A stretch of DNA of 64,000 nucleotides from Fulvimarina manganoxydans (GCF_900176465.1 NZ_FWXR01000006.1:1-64000); one strand, 5' to 3'. Counted from the stretch's first letter, positions 35,027 through 41,947 are shown. Numbers and translations are program-made. The notes: generated from the letters alone by a model not told the origin.

Positions 35027-35325
35027 GCCGCATCTCCTCCCGGCCGGCTGTAGGAGACGCCGCGATCCAGGCGGCACAGTTCCACCTCCACCGACTGCCA
35101 GAATGCTCCGACCTCAAAAGCAACTCGATCCTCGGCGATGCCCGCTCGGATCATTTGCCGTTCGAGGCCTTCAAGCGATCGGCGCCGAAATGCAGCCGCT
35201 TCCTTCTCTGTCCGGCTGTGAAAGATGTTCGAAGCCGTTCGGCGAATGAGCCCGATCCGGTTTCTCGCCGGGAAGGGGATGATTTCGACCTCGGGAGGAC
35301 GCCAGGAGAGGAGGTCAAGCTGCAT
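35023..35325 (-). CDS. DUF6074-like protein
   Basis: A 100-residue protein starting MQLDLLSWRPPEVEIIPFPA and NRIGLIRRTASNI, with an ending VGAFWQSVEVELCRLDRG. This layout is that of DUF6074, a family found in rhizobial mobile elements and of unknown function. It is the first gene after the iteron region and overlaps the next gene by 4 bp. Confidence 0.6.
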   Translation of the reverse strand: MQLDLLSWRPPEVEIIPFPARNRIGLIRRTASNIFHSRTEKEAAAFRRRSLEGLERQMIRAGIAEDRVAFEVGAFWQSVEVELCRLDRGVSYSRPGGDAA

Positions 35326-35372
35326 GGTCGTGCTCTCCCGATAGGCGCGTATGTGTATGGTAGATTAAGGAT

Positions 35373-35510
35373 GTCACGGTTTCCGTAACAGTCAGACGCT
35401 GAAAACGGCCCAAACCGTCACGGTTTTCGACACGGCCTGTTACGGTTTTCATGACGCTCTCTCCAATTTCGTCACGGTTTTCGTGACAGGACCGTCACGG
35501 TTTTCGTGAC
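35373..35510. repeat. Five-copy iteron-like palindrome array
   Basis: The 17-bp unit GTCACGGTTTTCGTGAC (arms GTCACG and CGTGAC around a 5-base core) occurs at 35373, 35417, 35439, 35471 and 35494. The last two copies are perfect; the first three differ at one to three positions. Start-to-start spacings of 44, 22, 32 and 23 bp are close to 4, 2, 3 and 2 helical turns, so all copies face one side of the DNA. The last two lie inside the 3' end of the winged-helix gene and the third overlaps its stop. A replication origin or a regulator array are the two readings. Confidence 0.8.
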
Positions 35511-35973
35511 AGGGTTTTGTTTTTCGACCGTTCCTTCCGGTGGGATTATTCGAGAGCGTGTCGGGAACTGGATAGTCCGCGTCTGGCCGCCAAAGACGGT
35601 ACAATTTACGACCGTCGCCATCGGCGCCCGGCATCTTCAATTCGGTGATTTCGTATGCGGGTGATTTGGCTGCCCCCTCGATCCCAAGGCACGCGGGCTC
35701 GGTCTGGACGATGAACCCCTTGCGTTGAAGGTCGTGGAAGGCCAACGCGGCGGTTGCCGCGCGAACGCCTAGCCGGTCGCCTGCCTGTCGCGTGCTGAGC
35801 CTTATCTTGCCGTTATTGTTCGCATCAGGCCCGCGCCATTCAAGCTTAAGCCATGGATAGAGCGCCTGCGCCGTCGTGGAGAGAGCCTTCCATGCCGGCT
35901 CCTCCATTGTCGTGCGGATCAGCTTCGTCCAATGTTCGACGGTCGCGCGCCTATTGCTCTTCTTCCTGCTCAT
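35449..35973 (-). CDS. Winged-helix protein, possible replication initiator
   Basis: A 174-residue basic protein. WTKLIRTTMEEPAWKALSTT and AQALYPWLKLEWRGPDANNN, then STRQAGDRLGVRAATAALAF and DLQRKGFIVQTEPA, suggest a helix-turn-helix with a wing, in the style of phage or plasmid replication proteins. Its C-terminal tail is encoded by two copies of the iteron, giving a repeated VTKTVTK-type sequence. The gene-overlapping origin recalls lambda O. The start at 35973 overlaps the zinc-ribbon stop by 4 bp. Replication function is inference. Confidence 0.6.
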   Translation of the reverse strand: MSRKKSNRRATVEHWTKLIRTTMEEPAWKALSTTAQALYPWLKLEWRGPDANNNGKIRLSTRQAGDRLGVRAATAALAFHDLQRKGFIVQTEPACLGIEGAAKSPAYEITELKMPGADGDGRKLYRLWRPDADYPVPDTLSNNPTGRNGRKTKPCHENRDGPVTKTVTKLERAS

Positions 35974-36092
35974 CTGTCGGCGGGGCCTCCAGCTTTGGGG
36001 AGGGGACCGCATCGTCGGCAGACGACCCGGCGAACCCCTCGAATGCTCTCAATCGACAAGCGAGAGCTTCCGCATTTTGGGCATCGGCTCAT
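35970..36092 (-). CDS. Zinc-ribbon microprotein (40 residues)
   Basis: The minus strand encodes MSRCPKCGSSRLSIESIRGV and continues to CRRCGPLPKAGGPADR. CPKCG and CRRCG are a textbook four-Cys zinc ribbon. The ATG overlaps the Spo11-like gene stop (ATGA) and its own stop overlaps the next ATG (ATGA), so it is embedded in the coupled operon. Its partners are likely the two flanking DNA-related proteins. Confidence 0.75.
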   Translation of the reverse strand: MSRCPKCGSSRLSIESIRGVRRVVCRRCGPLPKAGGPADR

Positions 36093-36979
36093 GGGCTGCC
36101 CCTGATCTCGGCGAGCCGATCGAAGTATTCACGAGCCGATTGCTCTTCGACCTTCGCCACCGCGAGCGCGTCGGAAGGCAAAAGGAGTTCGATCTGGTCT
36201 CGAAGCATGTCGCGCATCAGCCGCGCCGGCATCGCCTCGGCTTCGACGGTGTGTTTGACGTGGAGCGCCCTGCGATCGGTCTCCTTCCGGGGCTTCGTCG
36301 GAAGCTCGAAGGTCTCGATCTGATCTTCGGTGATGCCAATGCGGAGAAACTGAAGGTCGATGTCCCCGTTCAGATGTTCTCGAAGCTCGCGCTCAAGGGC
36401 CACGTCGATCAGGACGCCAGCGGGGTCATAGTCGCCGATGTAGAGGATTCGGACAGGCCGGCCCTCGGCGTAATGGTTGATCGTTTCCGCCGACTGATAG
36501 GCGAGCGTGATGCTGGAGAAGCCGCCCGCCGGATAGAGCGAGACGGCAAGCTCGCGGCAATCGTCCTCGATCACGCCCGCGATGGATCGGGATTCGCACC
36601 AGACCTCGCAATAGTATCGAGACTGGCGCCACAGGTCGGCCCGGTAATGCCCCTTCATGCTGCGGAGGAATTCAGCCTCGCTGCGATAGGTCGGCGTGTG
36701 ATAGCCGCGCCGGGTGGCGTCGGTGATCCATCCGAACGGGAGACGGCTGGACCGCCGCAGCTTGACGACACGATCTTGCACATGCCGATAGCCGCGATCC
36801 GACTTCTCGACAGGCTCAGGCAATCGCGGATCGGTCATCCGGTAGAAGACGTGCCGAACGCTCTGAGGATGATCCTCGCAAAGTACCGCGAGGATCTGGT
36901 TGTCGAGTTGTTCGATGCGCGCCGCCGTGCGCCGATCTCGTTTTATCGTGCGTGGACGATAAACTGAGGAAGCCGCCAT
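36089..36979 (-). CDS. Solitary Spo11 / topoisomerase VI A-like TOPRIM protein
   Basis: A 296-residue protein. HPQSVRHVFYRMTD (residues 37-50) corresponds to the catalytic Tyr motif of Spo11/TopoVI-A (Tyr46). The TOPRIM domain has an acidic residue in CEVWCESRS (Glu125 or Glu129) and the signature ILYIGDYDPAGVLI with Asp183 and Asp185. GITEDQIETFELPTKPRKET and HTVEAEAMPARLM continue the family pattern. No topoisomerase VI B or GHKL ATPase subunit is encoded in the element, as in the Mini-A group of mobile-element proteins. It may nick or cleave DNA for replication or resolution; activity is unproven. Confidence 0.75.
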   Translation of the reverse strand: MAASSVYRPRTIKRDRRTAARIEQLDNQILAVLCEDHPQSVRHVFYRMTDPRLPEPVEKSDRGYRHVQDRVVKLRRSSRLPFGWITDATRRGYHTPTYRSEAEFLRSMKGHYRADLWRQSRYYCEVWCESRSIAGVIEDDCRELAVSLYPAGGFSSITLAYQSAETINHYAEGRPVRILYIGDYDPAGVLIDVALERELREHLNGDIDLQFLRIGITEDQIETFELPTKPRKETDRRALHVKHTVEAEAMPARLMRDMLRDQIELLLPSDALAVAKVEEQSAREYFDRLAEIRGSP

Positions 36980-37194
36980 TAGAGCGCCCTCCCGCGGATC
37001 AGCCTGGCCTCTTTGATAGCGGCACAGGCATCGACGACAGAGAGCCCGAACCGGCGTCGAAGCGCCGGAACGAGAGGTGAAGGCGGGGACGGTTCGAACG
37101 CGAGCCAGCGGGCCGCCTCGTCGATCGCTGCCGTGGTCTCGTGGTCGTGGCCGGTCGTGCCCCCGACGGGGACGGATGCGGTGATGGTGCTCAT
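36979..37194 (-). CDS. Small element protein (71 residues)
   Basis: A 71-residue protein with a flexible N-terminus and a helical C-terminal half (AIDEAARWLAFEPSPPSPL, VPALRRRFGLSVVDACAAIK). The last segment resembles a small helix-turn-helix, but this is weak. It overlaps the Spo11-like gene by one base (TAATG) and the upstream gene by 4 bp. Confidence 0.55.
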   Translation of the reverse strand: MSTITASVPVGGTTGHDHETTAAIDEAARWLAFEPSPPSPLVPALRRRFGLSVVDACAAIKEARLIRGRAL

Positions 37195-37667
37195 GCGTCT
37201 CCCCCTTTCCCGCGTCGTGTTCGTATGATCGCAGTCTCGTCGACTTTCGGATGGGGCCCGGGGATGCCGTTCGAGTTGCGGAACGCCGCGATGCCGAAGT
37301 TGATGGAGTCGAGTTCGTCCATCCCTTCGGTGAGCTTGTTCATCGCGCCCACGATGCCGAAGGTGTATGCTGTCTCGAAAGCGTCCGAGGCTTTGCCGAT
37401 TTCCTTCATGGCGCCGATGAACCCTTGAGCCATGAAGTGAGGAGCGATGACCGTCTCACCGGTGTCGGTCTGTACGGTTCGGGTCTCGCTGCTGTGCTCC
37501 CGGATCATCTTCATCCGAAAGTGCCGGCGAAGGCTGCGATCGAGAACAAGGCACTTCATGAGATCGTCGACGGAGTGCCAAGGCTGTTGCGGCCCAGGCA
37601 GCGGCGATCGGAAGAACCTGAGGTTGCTTAGGCCAACGGCCGCGACATGAATCGGAGCGATATTCAT
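37191..37667 (-). CDS. Element protein of unknown function (158 residues)
   Basis: The sequence (VAAVGLSNLRFFRSPLPGPQ, PWHSVDDLMKCLVLDRSLRR, MAQGFIGAMKEIGKASDAFE) has the feel of a phage-encoded regulatory or DNA-associated protein, but no family is recognised. A Met-rich helical C-terminal half follows. The start at 37667 overlaps the stop of the 34-residue gene by 4 bp. Confidence 0.6.
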   Translation of the reverse strand: MNIAPIHVAAVGLSNLRFFRSPLPGPQQPWHSVDDLMKCLVLDRSLRRHFRMKMIREHSSETRTVQTDTGETVIAPHFMAQGFIGAMKEIGKASDAFETAYTFGIVGAMNKLTEGMDELDSINFGIAAFRNSNGIPGPHPKVDETAIIRTRRGKGGDA

Positions 37668-37768
37668 AGCGCCCTCCTCAATTCGGGAACGACGATTGCC
37701 GCCGCGCGGGTGAGGGTGCGGGCGCCCTTGAGGAGGCACCACGCGAGACAGAGACGAAGGGCGGTCAT
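37664..37768 (-). CDS. Coupled 34-residue peptide
   Basis: The frame MTALRLCLAWCLLKGARTLT and onward (34 residues) is hydrophobic with basic residues, possibly membrane-associated. Both ends overlap neighbouring genes by 4 bp (ATGA), which is the main support for translation. It could instead be a coupling leader for the next gene. Confidence 0.5.
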   Translation of the reverse strand: MTALRLCLAWCLLKGARTLTRAAAIVVPELRRAL

Positions 37769-38130
37769 GACGCGGCCCTCCGTTCGAGATATGCAGCCGC
37801 GACCGAAAGGACGTTGAAGATCATGTCCGGCTGATAGCCGCAGGTCTCGGCCTCGTTGACGATGAGGCGGATCGCGGCAATGGCACCCGCGTCTGTCGTC
37901 GGGGCCGGCGGGTCGTAGCAAAGGCGGTCATAGGCCGGTTCCCAAGTCGCCGCCATGAGCGCAGCGTCGTCTTCGTCACTAAGATCGCCAGCCGCGTTGA
38001 AGAGCGCCATCTGGTCTCGATACTCGTTGATGAGTGAGAGGAGCGGGTCGCATTCGGCGTCAGCCGTAGAGACAAGCGAAGCGGAAATGCCCGCAGCCGC
38101 CGTTGTGGCAAGGAAAGAGCGCCGGTTCAT
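37765..38130 (-). CDS. Small exported protein with a Tat-like signal
   Basis: A 121-residue protein beginning MNRRSFLATTAAAGISASLV, a twin-arginine-type signal peptide with cleavage near ADA-EC. The mature part of about 95 residues is acidic and helical with three Cys (ECDPLLSL, RLCYDPPAP, ETCGYQPD). An exported protein inside an early phage operon is unusual. The function is unknown. Confidence 0.6.
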   Translation of the reverse strand: MNRRSFLATTAAAGISASLVSTADAECDPLLSLINEYRDQMALFNAAGDLSDEDDAALMAATWEPAYDRLCYDPPAPTTDAGAIAAIRLIVNEAETCGYQPDMIFNVLSVAAAYLERRAAS

Positions 38131-38414
38131 GCCTCCCCCCTTTCCACCCGGCATCGGGCATTGTGGCTGGCGATCCATTGCGCCTCCAACTCAGCCGCGC
38201 AAAGCCGGGCTTCCTCAGCCAGAAAGACGAGATGTTCGCCGGTCGCTTCCCAAACCACGAAATGCTTCCCTCGATCGTCTTCGACCGGGTCTTCCAACTC
38301 GACGGCGACAAGGTAGCTGACGAGATCGGCGAATTTGGCAGTTCGAGAGATCAGGGTTTCCAGGCCGGCAAAAGCTGCGGTGGCGTCGAAAGTGTCGGTG
38401 GGATTCTTGCTCAC
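38127..38414 (-). CDS. Small element protein (95 residues)
   Basis: An acidic, mostly helical protein (FDATAAFAGLETLISRTAKF, EHLVFLAEEARLCAAELEAQ). No family is recognised. It is coupled by 4-bp overlaps on both sides. Confidence 0.55.
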   Translation of the reverse strand: MSKNPTDTFDATAAFAGLETLISRTAKFADLVSYLVAVELEDPVEDDRGKHFVVWEATGEHLVFLAEEARLCAAELEAQWIASHNARCRVERGEA

Positions 38415-38743
38415 GACGCGGCCTCCTGGCTGCGGAGCTTGAAGGTGAGCTTATGGTGCGCGTCGCTTGCCTCGCGAATGTCGCGCAGCATGTCATCCAG
38501 CTTGCACACGGCCCACACGATCAGATTGCATTCGTCCTTCGGAACGAAGGCGCCTTCCCTGCCGTGCTCGTCTTTCCAGGAACCGACGTTGTCGTCTGCG
38601 AGCCGGTAAAGGACCTGCCCCATCATATGCGCGTCATGAAGGGTCCGGCTCAGCGCCTCAGCGCTATCCATGATGCGGAAGGGCACTGGAATTTCGGTCG
38701 GCTTGTGGATATCCTTGTCCATGTTCTGTTGCTCTTTCTTCAA
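38411..38743 (-). CDS. Small element protein (110 residues)
   Basis: A helical protein (SAEALSRTLHDAHMMGQVLY, CNLIVWAVCKLDDMLRDIRE) with no recognised family. The ATG at 38743 overlaps the KilA-N gene stop by 4 bp; an internal ATG at 38722 is a possible alternative. Confidence 0.55.
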   Translation of the reverse strand: MKKEQQNMDKDIHKPTEIPVPFRIMDSAEALSRTLHDAHMMGQVLYRLADDNVGSWKDEHGREGAFVPKDECNLIVWAVCKLDDMLRDIREASDAHHKLTFKLRSQEAAS

Positions 38744-39270
38744 CGGGGGGAGTTCGAACCATGGCTCGGCGAGGCGGCAACCTCGGCCGGGCCGTTTTCA
38801 TTCGCGGTATTGCGAAGAGCGGAATCGAGCTTCGCTTCCATCCGCTTGAATTTGCCCGATAGCTGGCGGGCGATGCCGTCAGTGCGGCGGATCATTTCCA
38901 AGATTTCAGAAGAGATGCCGGCGGGAACGACCGCCTTCTCTTCCATCCGCTCTCGGACGATCTCGTTGCACCGCGCCGCGAAGGCCGGATCGAGATAGCG
39001 GGCGTAGGACATGGCGATCTGCCAGTGAGCCCAGGTGCCCGGCGCCTTCCCGCCGCGAGTGACGGCGAAAAGTTCAATGTCCGATTTTCGGATAATGACA
39101 TCCGCGACGTGGGCCGCGAATTCCTGCGTCGAAGGAAGCTCACGCCACTTCGCGGGCTTCTTGCTTGGGTCTGAGCCCGCCGCCTTCCAGAGTCCGGTGA
39201 GGCTGACCATCTCGCCTTTCAGCGACACGTCGGCACCGTCGAGGTCGATATGTTGGATCGCGGTGCTCAT
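38740..39270 (-). CDS. KilA-N domain protein (phage antirepressor type)
   Basis: A 176-residue protein. Residues 1-110 have the KilA-N layout: KGEMVSLTGLWKAAGSDPSK, then RGGKAPGTWAHWQIAMSYAR and YLDPAFAARCNEIVRERM. A helical tail with heptad-like spacing follows. KilA-N proteins of temperate phages bind DNA and often act as antirepressors. It follows the excisionase-like gene with a 4-bp overlap, so it is an immediate-early product. Confidence 0.85.
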   Translation of the reverse strand: MSTAIQHIDLDGADVSLKGEMVSLTGLWKAAGSDPSKKPAKWRELPSTQEFAAHVADVIIRKSDIELFAVTRGGKAPGTWAHWQIAMSYARYLDPAFAARCNEIVRERMEEKAVVPAGISSEILEMIRRTDGIARQLSGKFKRMEAKLDSALRNTANENGPAEVAASPSHGSNSPR

Positions 39271-39452
39271 GCTGCGGTTTCCTTGAAAAAGGAAATGAGC
39301 TGTTGCCGGTCAGCGACCCAGCGGCCATTCACCTTTCGAGCTGGCAACTCGCCCTTTTCCAGCATTCCAAATGTTGCTCGCGGGCTTCGCTGGATGATTT
39401 GTGCGATCGCTACGCCGCCCCACACCAGTTCGAGAGATTCCCTCTTTTCCAT
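39267..39452 (-). CDS. Excisionase-like helix-turn-helix protein
   Basis: A 61-residue DNA-binding protein (VWGGVAIAQIIQRSPRATFG, MLEKGELPARKVNGRWVADR, QQLISFF) with the winged-helix pattern of the MerR/excisionase (HTH_17) group. It is the first gene leftward from the control region shared with the Arc-type repressor, the classical position for a directionality factor or early activator. Confidence 0.75.
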   Translation of the reverse strand: MEKRESLELVWGGVAIAQIIQRSPRATFGMLEKGELPARKVNGRWVADRQQLISFFKETAA

Positions 39453-39489
39453 CTTTGCGCCTTTCGCTAACGGGGGAACACTTCCTTAA

Positions 39490-39552
39490 CCCCACAATGC
39501 GATGACGTAGCAGAATGGGGTTATAGACGTCAACGGGCTTCCCCCACTATGC
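39490..39552. promoter_or_regulatory. Three-site operator between the excisionase and Arc genes
   Basis: An 11-bp motif occurs three times: CCCCACAATGC (39490-39500), GCAGAATGGGG (39510-39520, opposite orientation) and CCCCACTATGC (39542-39552). The consensus on one strand is GCANNRTGGGG. Centres are 20 and 32 bp apart, about two and three turns. All three lie in the 125-bp divergent promoter region, as expected for the switch repressor. Confidence 0.65.
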
Positions 39553-39577
39553 TACTATTTCGCGGAGGATGAATTTC

Positions 39578-39976
39578 ATGGCCAAAAAGGCTGCTGAATA
39601 CGATCAGTTTCAGGTGCGCTTGCCGCCAGGGATGCGCGATCAGATCAAAGCTGCGTCCGAGGCAAACAATAGGTCGATGAACGCAGAAGTTGTTGCTCGC
39701 CTTGAGGAAAGTCTGAGCGGAAAAAATCTGCAAGTTATTGAAGCTCTCGCTACCGCATATGGCACAACGTATAGTCGGTTAGAGTACAATCGACAGATTG
39801 TAGAGCTAGTAACCGAGGCTCTGACAAAAGCTACGCAGAACCCCGATGAGGTAATGCAAGAGCTTGCACACGCGATAGTGAGAATTCAGCCGAAAACGAC
39901 CTCTGAAGAGTTGCGTGACGAAGCGATGCAGCATTTTTATAAAGCAATGAAGAAAGCAGAGAATACAGACGAATGA
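39578..39976 (+). CDS. Arc-family DNA-binding repressor
   Basis: A 132-residue protein. QFQVRLPPGMRDQIKAASEA and NNRSMNAEVVARLEESL form the ribbon-helix-helix domain of the Arc/MetJ fold; residues beyond 50 are helical and may oligomerise. The ATG at 39578 stands nine bases after GGAGG, whereas an ATG at 39569 is too close. Its stop overlaps the integrase ATG by 4 bp, so repressor and integrase are co-expressed from the switch region. Confidence 0.85.
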   Translation: MAKKAAEYDQFQVRLPPGMRDQIKAASEANNRSMNAEVVARLEESLSGKNLQVIEALATAYGTTYSRLEYNRQIVELVTEALTKATQNPDEVMQELAHAIVRIQPKTTSEELRDEAMQHFYKAMKKAENTDE

Positions 39977-41166
39977 GCGTCCGCAAGCGCACCTGGACCA
40001 CGAAGGGCGTCGAAAAATCGGCATGGGTCGTCGACTATATGGATACCACCGGCAAGCGTCGGCTGAAGTCCTTCCGGCTGAAGAAAGAGGCTGACGCCTT
40101 CGCAGCGACGGCCAGTGTCGAGGTTCTCGAAGGAACCCATGTCGCCGACAGCGCGAGCGTGACGGTCGAGAAGGCGGGCGCCCTATGGCTCGCCAGCGCG
40201 AATGCAGCCGGCCTGGAGCGATCGACGATCGCGAGCTATGAGCAGCACCTCCGTCTTCATATCGTCCCGTTCATCGGCCCCACCAAGGTCTCGGCGCTGT
40301 CGATCCCGGCCGTCAGAGCGTTTGAGGACCAGCTTCGAGAGAACGGCCGCACGGCGGTCATGGCGCGGCGCGTGATTGTCAGTCTCGGCACGATGCTGGC
40401 CGATGCGCAGGAGAGAGGGCTTGTCCGGCGCAACATCGTGCGGGATCTGCGCGGCGGGCGTGGCGGCCGGGACGATCGGCAAGAGAAGCGCCATCGCGGC
40501 AAGCTGAAAGTCGGGACAGACATTCCCACCCGCGAGGAGGTGAAGGAGCTCCTTTCCGCTGCCACCGGCCGTTGGCGCCCCTTTCTCCTTGTGGCGACGT
40601 TCTGCGGGCTTCGGGCTTCCGAGCTGCGCGGCCTTCGCTGGCACGATGTCGATCTCGAAAGGCGCCTGGTTCACATTCGCCAGCGCGCCGATCGCTTCAA
40701 CGAGATCGGCCCACCCAAGTCGATCAAGAGCGAGCGCACGGTTCCGGCTCCCGCCGTCGTCATCAATGCTCTGAAGGAATGGAAGCTTGCCTGTCCGAAG
40801 GGCGATCTCGACCTCGTCTTTCCGAACGGCGCGGGTAAGATCGAGGAGCTGACGAACATTCTTCGTCGCGGTCTGCGCCCAACATGGATCGCCGCTGGCA
40901 TCTCCGTGCCGACCTCGAAGCTTCGTCAGGACGGGTCACCCGTCATGGTCGCGAAGTATAGTGGGATGCATGCCCTTCGCCATTTCTATGCATCGTGGTG
41001 TATTAATCGAAAGGAGGAGGGCGGTCTCGGACTGCCACCGAAGACTGTCCAGGATCGCATGGGTCATTCCACGATCGCGCTCACAATGGACCGCTATTCG
41101 CACCTGTTCCCGAACGACGATGACGGCACAGAACTAGAACAGGCATCGGCCTGGCTGGCCAATTGA
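39973..41166 (+). CDS. Tyrosine recombinase integrase
   Basis: A 397-residue phage-type integrase with an N-terminal arm-binding domain, a SAM-like core-binding domain (about 65-165), and a catalytic domain with Arg214 (FCGLRASELRGLRW), His333 and Arg336 (GMHALRHFYAS), His365 (RMGHSTIALTMDRY) and the nucleophile Tyr375. All catalytic residues are intact. It sits next to attR, at the end opposite the tRNA gene, and reads toward attR. Directly past its stop lies the right arm-type site. Confidence 0.95.
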   Translation: MSVRKRTWTTKGVEKSAWVVDYMDTTGKRRLKSFRLKKEADAFAATASVEVLEGTHVADSASVTVEKAGALWLASANAAGLERSTIASYEQHLRLHIVPFIGPTKVSALSIPAVRAFEDQLRENGRTAVMARRVIVSLGTMLADAQERGLVRRNIVRDLRGGRGGRDDRQEKRHRGKLKVGTDIPTREEVKELLSAATGRWRPFLLVATFCGLRASELRGLRWHDVDLERRLVHIRQRADRFNEIGPPKSIKSERTVPAPAVVINALKEWKLACPKGDLDLVFPNGAGKIEELTNILRRGLRPTWIAAGISVPTSKLRQDGSPVMVAKYSGMHALRHFYASWCINRKEEGGLGLPPKTVQDRMGHSTIALTMDRYSHLFPNDDDGTELEQASAWLAN

Positions 41167-41167
41167 A

Positions 41168-41186
41168 TGCAACATGAACGCGACAT
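41168..41186. promoter_or_regulatory. Candidate integrase arm-type site, right end
   Basis: TGCAACATGAACGCGACAT begins just after the integrase stop and ends 37 bp before attR. It is the inverted, 18-of-19 match to the left site at 24484-24502. Confidence 0.7.
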
Positions 41187-41222
41187 GGAAGGCTCTAAGC
41201 CCTGATAAGCAAGGGCTAGAAC

Positions 41223-41272
41223 CGGTTTTGTAAACCGAAGGTCGGGAGTTCGATCCTCTCCGCCGGCACCAT
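41223..41272 (+). repeat. attR: right copy of the 50-bp direct repeat
   Basis: Identical to 24397-24446, covering the 3' part of tRNA-Thr from the anticodon stem through CCA. It is not a functional tRNA because the 5' half is missing. Confidence 0.95.
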
Positions 41273-41482
41273 TTATCCTCCTTTCCGACCAGATCGCGTT
41301 CGCCGAAAATAATGTCTCATAAAGTTGAGCATGTTCCGCAGATTAATGCGATGGGCGGTAAGTAGCGTCAGCTTTTGTCCTCTCCTGTCTTTTGGGATCA
41401 TTGATCCAGGCGTGAATTTCCGTTCATATACGAACGCTTCGGGCATGTTTGCGATGATTTGGACAGGAAACCGTCAAACGCC

Positions 41483-41947
41483 ATGGATATTCTTTCTGAG
41501 CGCAGCATCGCCTTTCTGCTCTTCGAAGCAAATCAATTGCTTGAATCATCCTTCATGCGGCGGTTCGGCGAGGAGAAACTGTCTTTCCTTCAGATACGAA
41601 TTATCGGGCGCCTCTATATTTATGAGGGATGCAGCCAACGGGATCTGGGAAAGGCGATGAATCTCGACGCCATGGTCGTCAGCCGGCAGGTCGACCGCCT
41701 CGTCGAGCTCGATCTGTTGGAGCGGCGGATGAGCGAGACGGATCGCCGTGCTCGGCGGCTCTATCTAACTAATCGTGCGATCGCGCTCCGCGACGATCTC
41801 TATAAGAAGTCCATGGACGTCATGGAAATGGCTCTCAAGAGTGCCGCAGAAGACGACATCCAGCGGTTCAAGGCGGTCTTGGTTTCCTTTGTCGATAACC
41901 TGAAGCAGGATCAGTTCGACCGGGAAACGGAGAGGGATCGTTTCTGA
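41483..41947 (+). CDS. MarR-family transcriptional regulator
   Basis: A 154-residue winged-helix protein (SFLQIRIIGRLYIYEGCSQR, DLGKAMNLDAMVVSRQVDRL, VELDLLERRMSETDRRARRL) with the MarR recognition helix and wing. The ATG at 41483 is preferred; an in-frame TTG at 41459 would add eight residues. It lies about 210 bp outside attR, so it belongs to the chromosome. The regulon is unknown. Confidence 0.85.
   Translation: MDILSERSIAFLLFEANQLLESSFMRRFGEEKLSFLQIRIIGRLYIYEGCSQRDLGKAMNLDAMVVSRQVDRLVELDLLERRMSETDRRARRLYLTNRAIALRDDLYKKSMDVMEMALKSAAEDDIQRFKAVLVSFVDNLKQDQFDRETERDRF

Larger units (their letters stand above)
24397..41272. mobile_element. tRNA-Thr-integrated phage-derived element (satellite or reduced prophage)
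   Basis: About 16.9 kb bounded by perfect 50-bp direct repeats and encoding a tyrosine integrase beside the right end. Contents from right to left: integrase and Arc repressor (plus strand), then an opposing run of excisionase-like, KilA-N and small early genes, a Spo11-like TOPRIM protein, a possible replication initiator with iterons, terminase, tape measure and tail chaperone. A low-GC gene of unknown function and a MarR regulator lie at the left end. No portal, major capsid, head protease, baseplate, holin or lysin gene is recognisable, and the terminase-to-tape-measure interval is only about 1.3 kb. This argues against an autonomous phage, although divergent head genes cannot be excluded. 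Confidence 0.92.

Noticed and set aside
35373-35510. CRISPR array
   Set aside because: The repeats are palindromic, only 17 bp, with spacers of 5-27 bp and no cas genes; iterons are the better reading.
41223-41272. A second tRNA-Thr
   Set aside because: Only the 3' part is present; it is the attR copy created by integration.
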